8,389 bases of DNA, from contig JAJYAE010000191.1 of assembly GCA_021779695.1 (NCBI GenBank), forward strand, positions 1-8,389. The letters are read 5' to 3'. Origin of the DNA: Acidobacteriota bacterium (GTDB lineage: Bacteria; Acidobacteriota; Terriglobia; Terriglobales; Acidobacteriaceae). Shown one piece after another: positions 7,065 through 8,389 of the stretch. A program made the translations under genes and the position numbers. Position 1 is the first letter of the stretch. Each line of letters starts with the position of its first letter. The notes under the pieces were generated by a model. The model did not search any database and was not told where the DNA came from. It saw only the letters and a program-made list of their open reading frames with translations.

Positions 7065-7194
7065 TGTATGTGCTGCAGATTCGGTCAATTGTTAGTGTAA
7101 ATGCCGAGGAAGTTTTTCGGTAACCACAACAGCTCTGTAGCGTCTACTATTTAGAGGAATCTCATTCCCCACGAAGTATGAGATTCTGGATGGC
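7065..7194. other. Divergent intergenic region between ileS and the TonB-family gene
   Basis: Both genes must be transcribed outward from here. Toward ileS, possible -10-like hexamers are TACACT (7099-7094) and AACAAT (7093-7088), neither with a well-placed -35. Toward the TonB-family gene, TACTAT (7145-7150) is a 4/6 -10 candidate with no clear -35. No T-box specifier stem or antiterminator is visible before ileS. The only strong structure is the inverted repeat at 7157-7186. Confidence 0.35.
7157..7186. promoter_or_regulatory. Perfect 9-bp inverted repeat just before the TonB-family start codon
   Basis: GAATCTCAT (7157-7165) and ATGAGATTC (7178-7186) are exact reverse complements separated by 12 bases. 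The right arm ends 8 bases before the ATG at 7195, so if transcribed the hairpin abuts the ribosome-binding region, which has only a weak GGA at 7188-7190. It could be an RNA leader hairpin that influences translation or a binding site for a dimeric regulator between the divergent genes. Confidence 0.45.
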
Positions 7195-8334
7195 ATGGAC
7201 AGCGAAGCGGTGAGAGCGGAGACAAGGGTGGACGCTGTCGAGCATAATGGAGAGATGGACCTGCAGGCGGCTGGCTCCAGTGCAATCCAGTCGGCTGCGA
7301 AGGGTTCTGCTGCACATATGGCAAACGACCTCCTTTTACAGTCTGATTCTGAGACTGAAGCCGCGGTAGCCCTTTCGAATGGGCATGGCCTCGACGCCTT
7401 CCTTGGGAAAGCGTTCGAAGAGCCTCCGATCTGGAAGACGTTGTACGACAATGTCTGCGATCTGTTCTTTCCCCGCAAGCTTCCCCCTCTAGAACTGACT
7501 TCCAAGCCCATCCCGGTGCCTGACCGCATGGCGGTCAAACCAAACCCGTGGGCGATCGGCATCTCCACCGCAGTCAATCTTTCAATCCTCGCCGTCCTCC
7601 TGTTCTTCGTGGGCAAGAAGATCATTGAAGCGGTGAAGCCGCCTTTGACAGCCACCCCAATCGATGTGGGAACGTTTCAGTTGAAGGCGCCCAAAGTCGG
7701 CAACGAGGCTGGCGGAGGTGGTGGCGGCGGTTCGCACGACATCGTCAACCCGATTAAGGGCAAGTTGCCGCAGATTGAACAGAAGCCGATCGCGCCGCCT
7801 CAGGTTCCGGTTCTGGATAAACCGAAGATTCCCATCGAGTCCGCAATTGCGGTGCAGAAGAACATCACGCTGCCCGACAATCCGACCTTACCCAATGTCG
7901 GCGTGACCCAGTCACCCAACGTCACACTCGCTTCAAACGGTCAGGGAGGCGGTGCGGGCATGGGCACAGGCTACGGCGGCGGGCTCGGCTCCGGCAGCGG
8001 CAATGGTTTCGGTCCAGGCTCCGGCGGCAACACCGGCGGGGGACTCTATCGAATTGGCGGCGGCGTCTCAGCGCCCGTGCCGATCTACCAGCCCGAGGCG
8101 GAGTTCAGCGATGAGGCGCGCCGAGCTAAATATCAGGGCGTCTGCATCGTCTCCCTGATTGTGGATGCCCAGGGAAATCCGCAGAACGTGCATGTCGTCC
8201 GGCCGCTCGGGATGGGGCTTGATGAAAAGGCGCTGGAAGCGGTTCGGAAATACAAGTTCAAGCCGGCCTTGAAAGACGGAAGAACCCCGGTTCCAGTCAT
8301 GATCTCGATCGAAGTCAACTTCAGGCTCTACTAG
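7195..8334 (+). CDS. TonB-family energy-transducer protein with cytoplasmic extension and Gly-rich linker
   Basis: A 379-residue, probably single-pass inner-membrane protein. Residues 1-118 are an expected cytoplasmic region ending in WKTLYDNVCDLFFPRKLPPL and a Pro-rich stretch. About 119-140 is the membrane helix (WAIGISTAVNLSILAVLLFFVG), followed by KK. The periplasmic part begins with a run of seven glycines (173-179), then a Pro/Lys/Ile-rich segment (185-240) and a Gly/Ser-rich linker (250-290). Residues ~298-379 are a TonB_C domain with IVDAQGNPQNVHVVRP and YKFKPALKDGRTPVPVMI. The TonB family couples ExbB/ExbD-harvested proton-motive force to outer-membrane receptors; that role is inferred, since neither partner nor receptor is nearby. 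The cytoplasmic extension is far longer than in classical TonB. The ATG at 7195 is the first possible ATG or GTG start after an in-frame stop at 7138; M21 (7255) is an alternative. It is transcribed divergently from ileS and followed by a terminator. Confidence 0.85.
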   Translation: MDSEAVRAETRVDAVEHNGEMDLQAAGSSAIQSAAKGSAAHMANDLLLQSDSETEAAVALSNGHGLDAFLGKAFEEPPIWKTLYDNVCDLFFPRKLPPLELTSKPIPVPDRMAVKPNPWAIGISTAVNLSILAVLLFFVGKKIIEAVKPPLTATPIDVGTFQLKAPKVGNEAGGGGGGGSHDIVNPIKGKLPQIEQKPIAPPQVPVLDKPKIPIESAIAVQKNITLPDNPTLPNVGVTQSPNVTLASNGQGGGAGMGTGYGGGLGSGSGNGFGPGSGGNTGGGLYRIGGGVSAPVPIYQPEAEFSDEARRAKYQGVCIVSLIVDAQGNPQNVHVVRPLGMGLDEKALEAVRKYKFKPALKDGRTPVPVMISIEVNFRLY

Positions 8335-8359
8335 GACGCAGCTCCCTTCCAGTTGAACG

Positions 8360-8389
8360 AAGCGCAGGCGCTTTTGGCCTGCGCTTTTT
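8360..8389 (+). terminator. Rho-independent terminator after the TonB-family gene
   Basis: AAGCGCAGGC (8360-8369) pairs perfectly with GCCTGCGCTT (8377-8386) over 10 bp around a 7-nt loop, and runs straight into TTTTT (8385-8389) at the window edge. It lies 25 bases after the stop codon. The T-run may continue beyond the window. Confidence 0.92.

Noticed and set aside
7065..7194. Possible T-box riboswitch upstream of ileS
   Set aside because: The spacer is short and lacks the conserved T-box sequence and any antiterminator/terminator pair; T-boxes on ileS are mainly a Gram-positive feature.
1..8389. CRISPR array, insertion sequence, tRNA or rRNA gene, prophage or defence island
   Set aside because: No regularly spaced repeats, terminal inverted repeats with a transposase, tRNA-like cloverleaf or related coding sequences were seen on either strand.

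Overview
The window reads as a compact, ordinary stretch of chromosome from a Gram-negative bacterium with moderately high GC. The best guess at lineage is Acidobacteriota (Terriglobia-like). That guess rests mainly on the large TonB-family protein at the right end, with its cytoplasmic extension, a PRKLPPLELTSKPIPV-type segment before the membrane anchor and a glycine-rich periplasmic linker, and on a second, anchorless TonB_C protein at the left end. It is inference from remembered family architecture, not from a database search.

Layout, left to right. Bases 1-183 hold a short unrecognised stretch, then an AT-rich promoter with a perfect 16-bp palindrome on its -35 region. This drives a small exported TonB_C-domain protein (184-642, +), which ends at a strong hairpin terminator (664-722). 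Facing it is a long exported M1-family zinc aminopeptidase (793-3399, -). A 230-bp gap with two small related hairpins separates that gene from the lspA/ileS pair: ileS (4148-7054, -) is translated first and overlaps lspA (3630-4151, -) by four bases (ATGA). A 140-bp divergent spacer, carrying a perfect 9-bp inverted repeat just before the next start codon, leads to a TonB-family energy-transducer protein (7195-8334, +). The window closes on a textbook Rho-independent terminator (8360-8389).

How the genes relate. ileS-lspA is a housekeeping pair: isoleucyl-tRNA synthetase and lipoprotein signal peptidase II are linked in many bacteria, here by translational coupling. The other three products act in or on the cell envelope: an exported peptidase, an exported TonB_C domain without a membrane anchor, and an anchored TonB-like protein that could pass proton-motive-force energy to outer-membrane receptors. 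There is no receptor, ExbB/ExbD, transposase, phage gene, CRISPR array, toxin-antitoxin pair or defence system in the window. I did not find an undescribed multigene system. The items most worth a second look are small regulatory structures and the TonB architectures.
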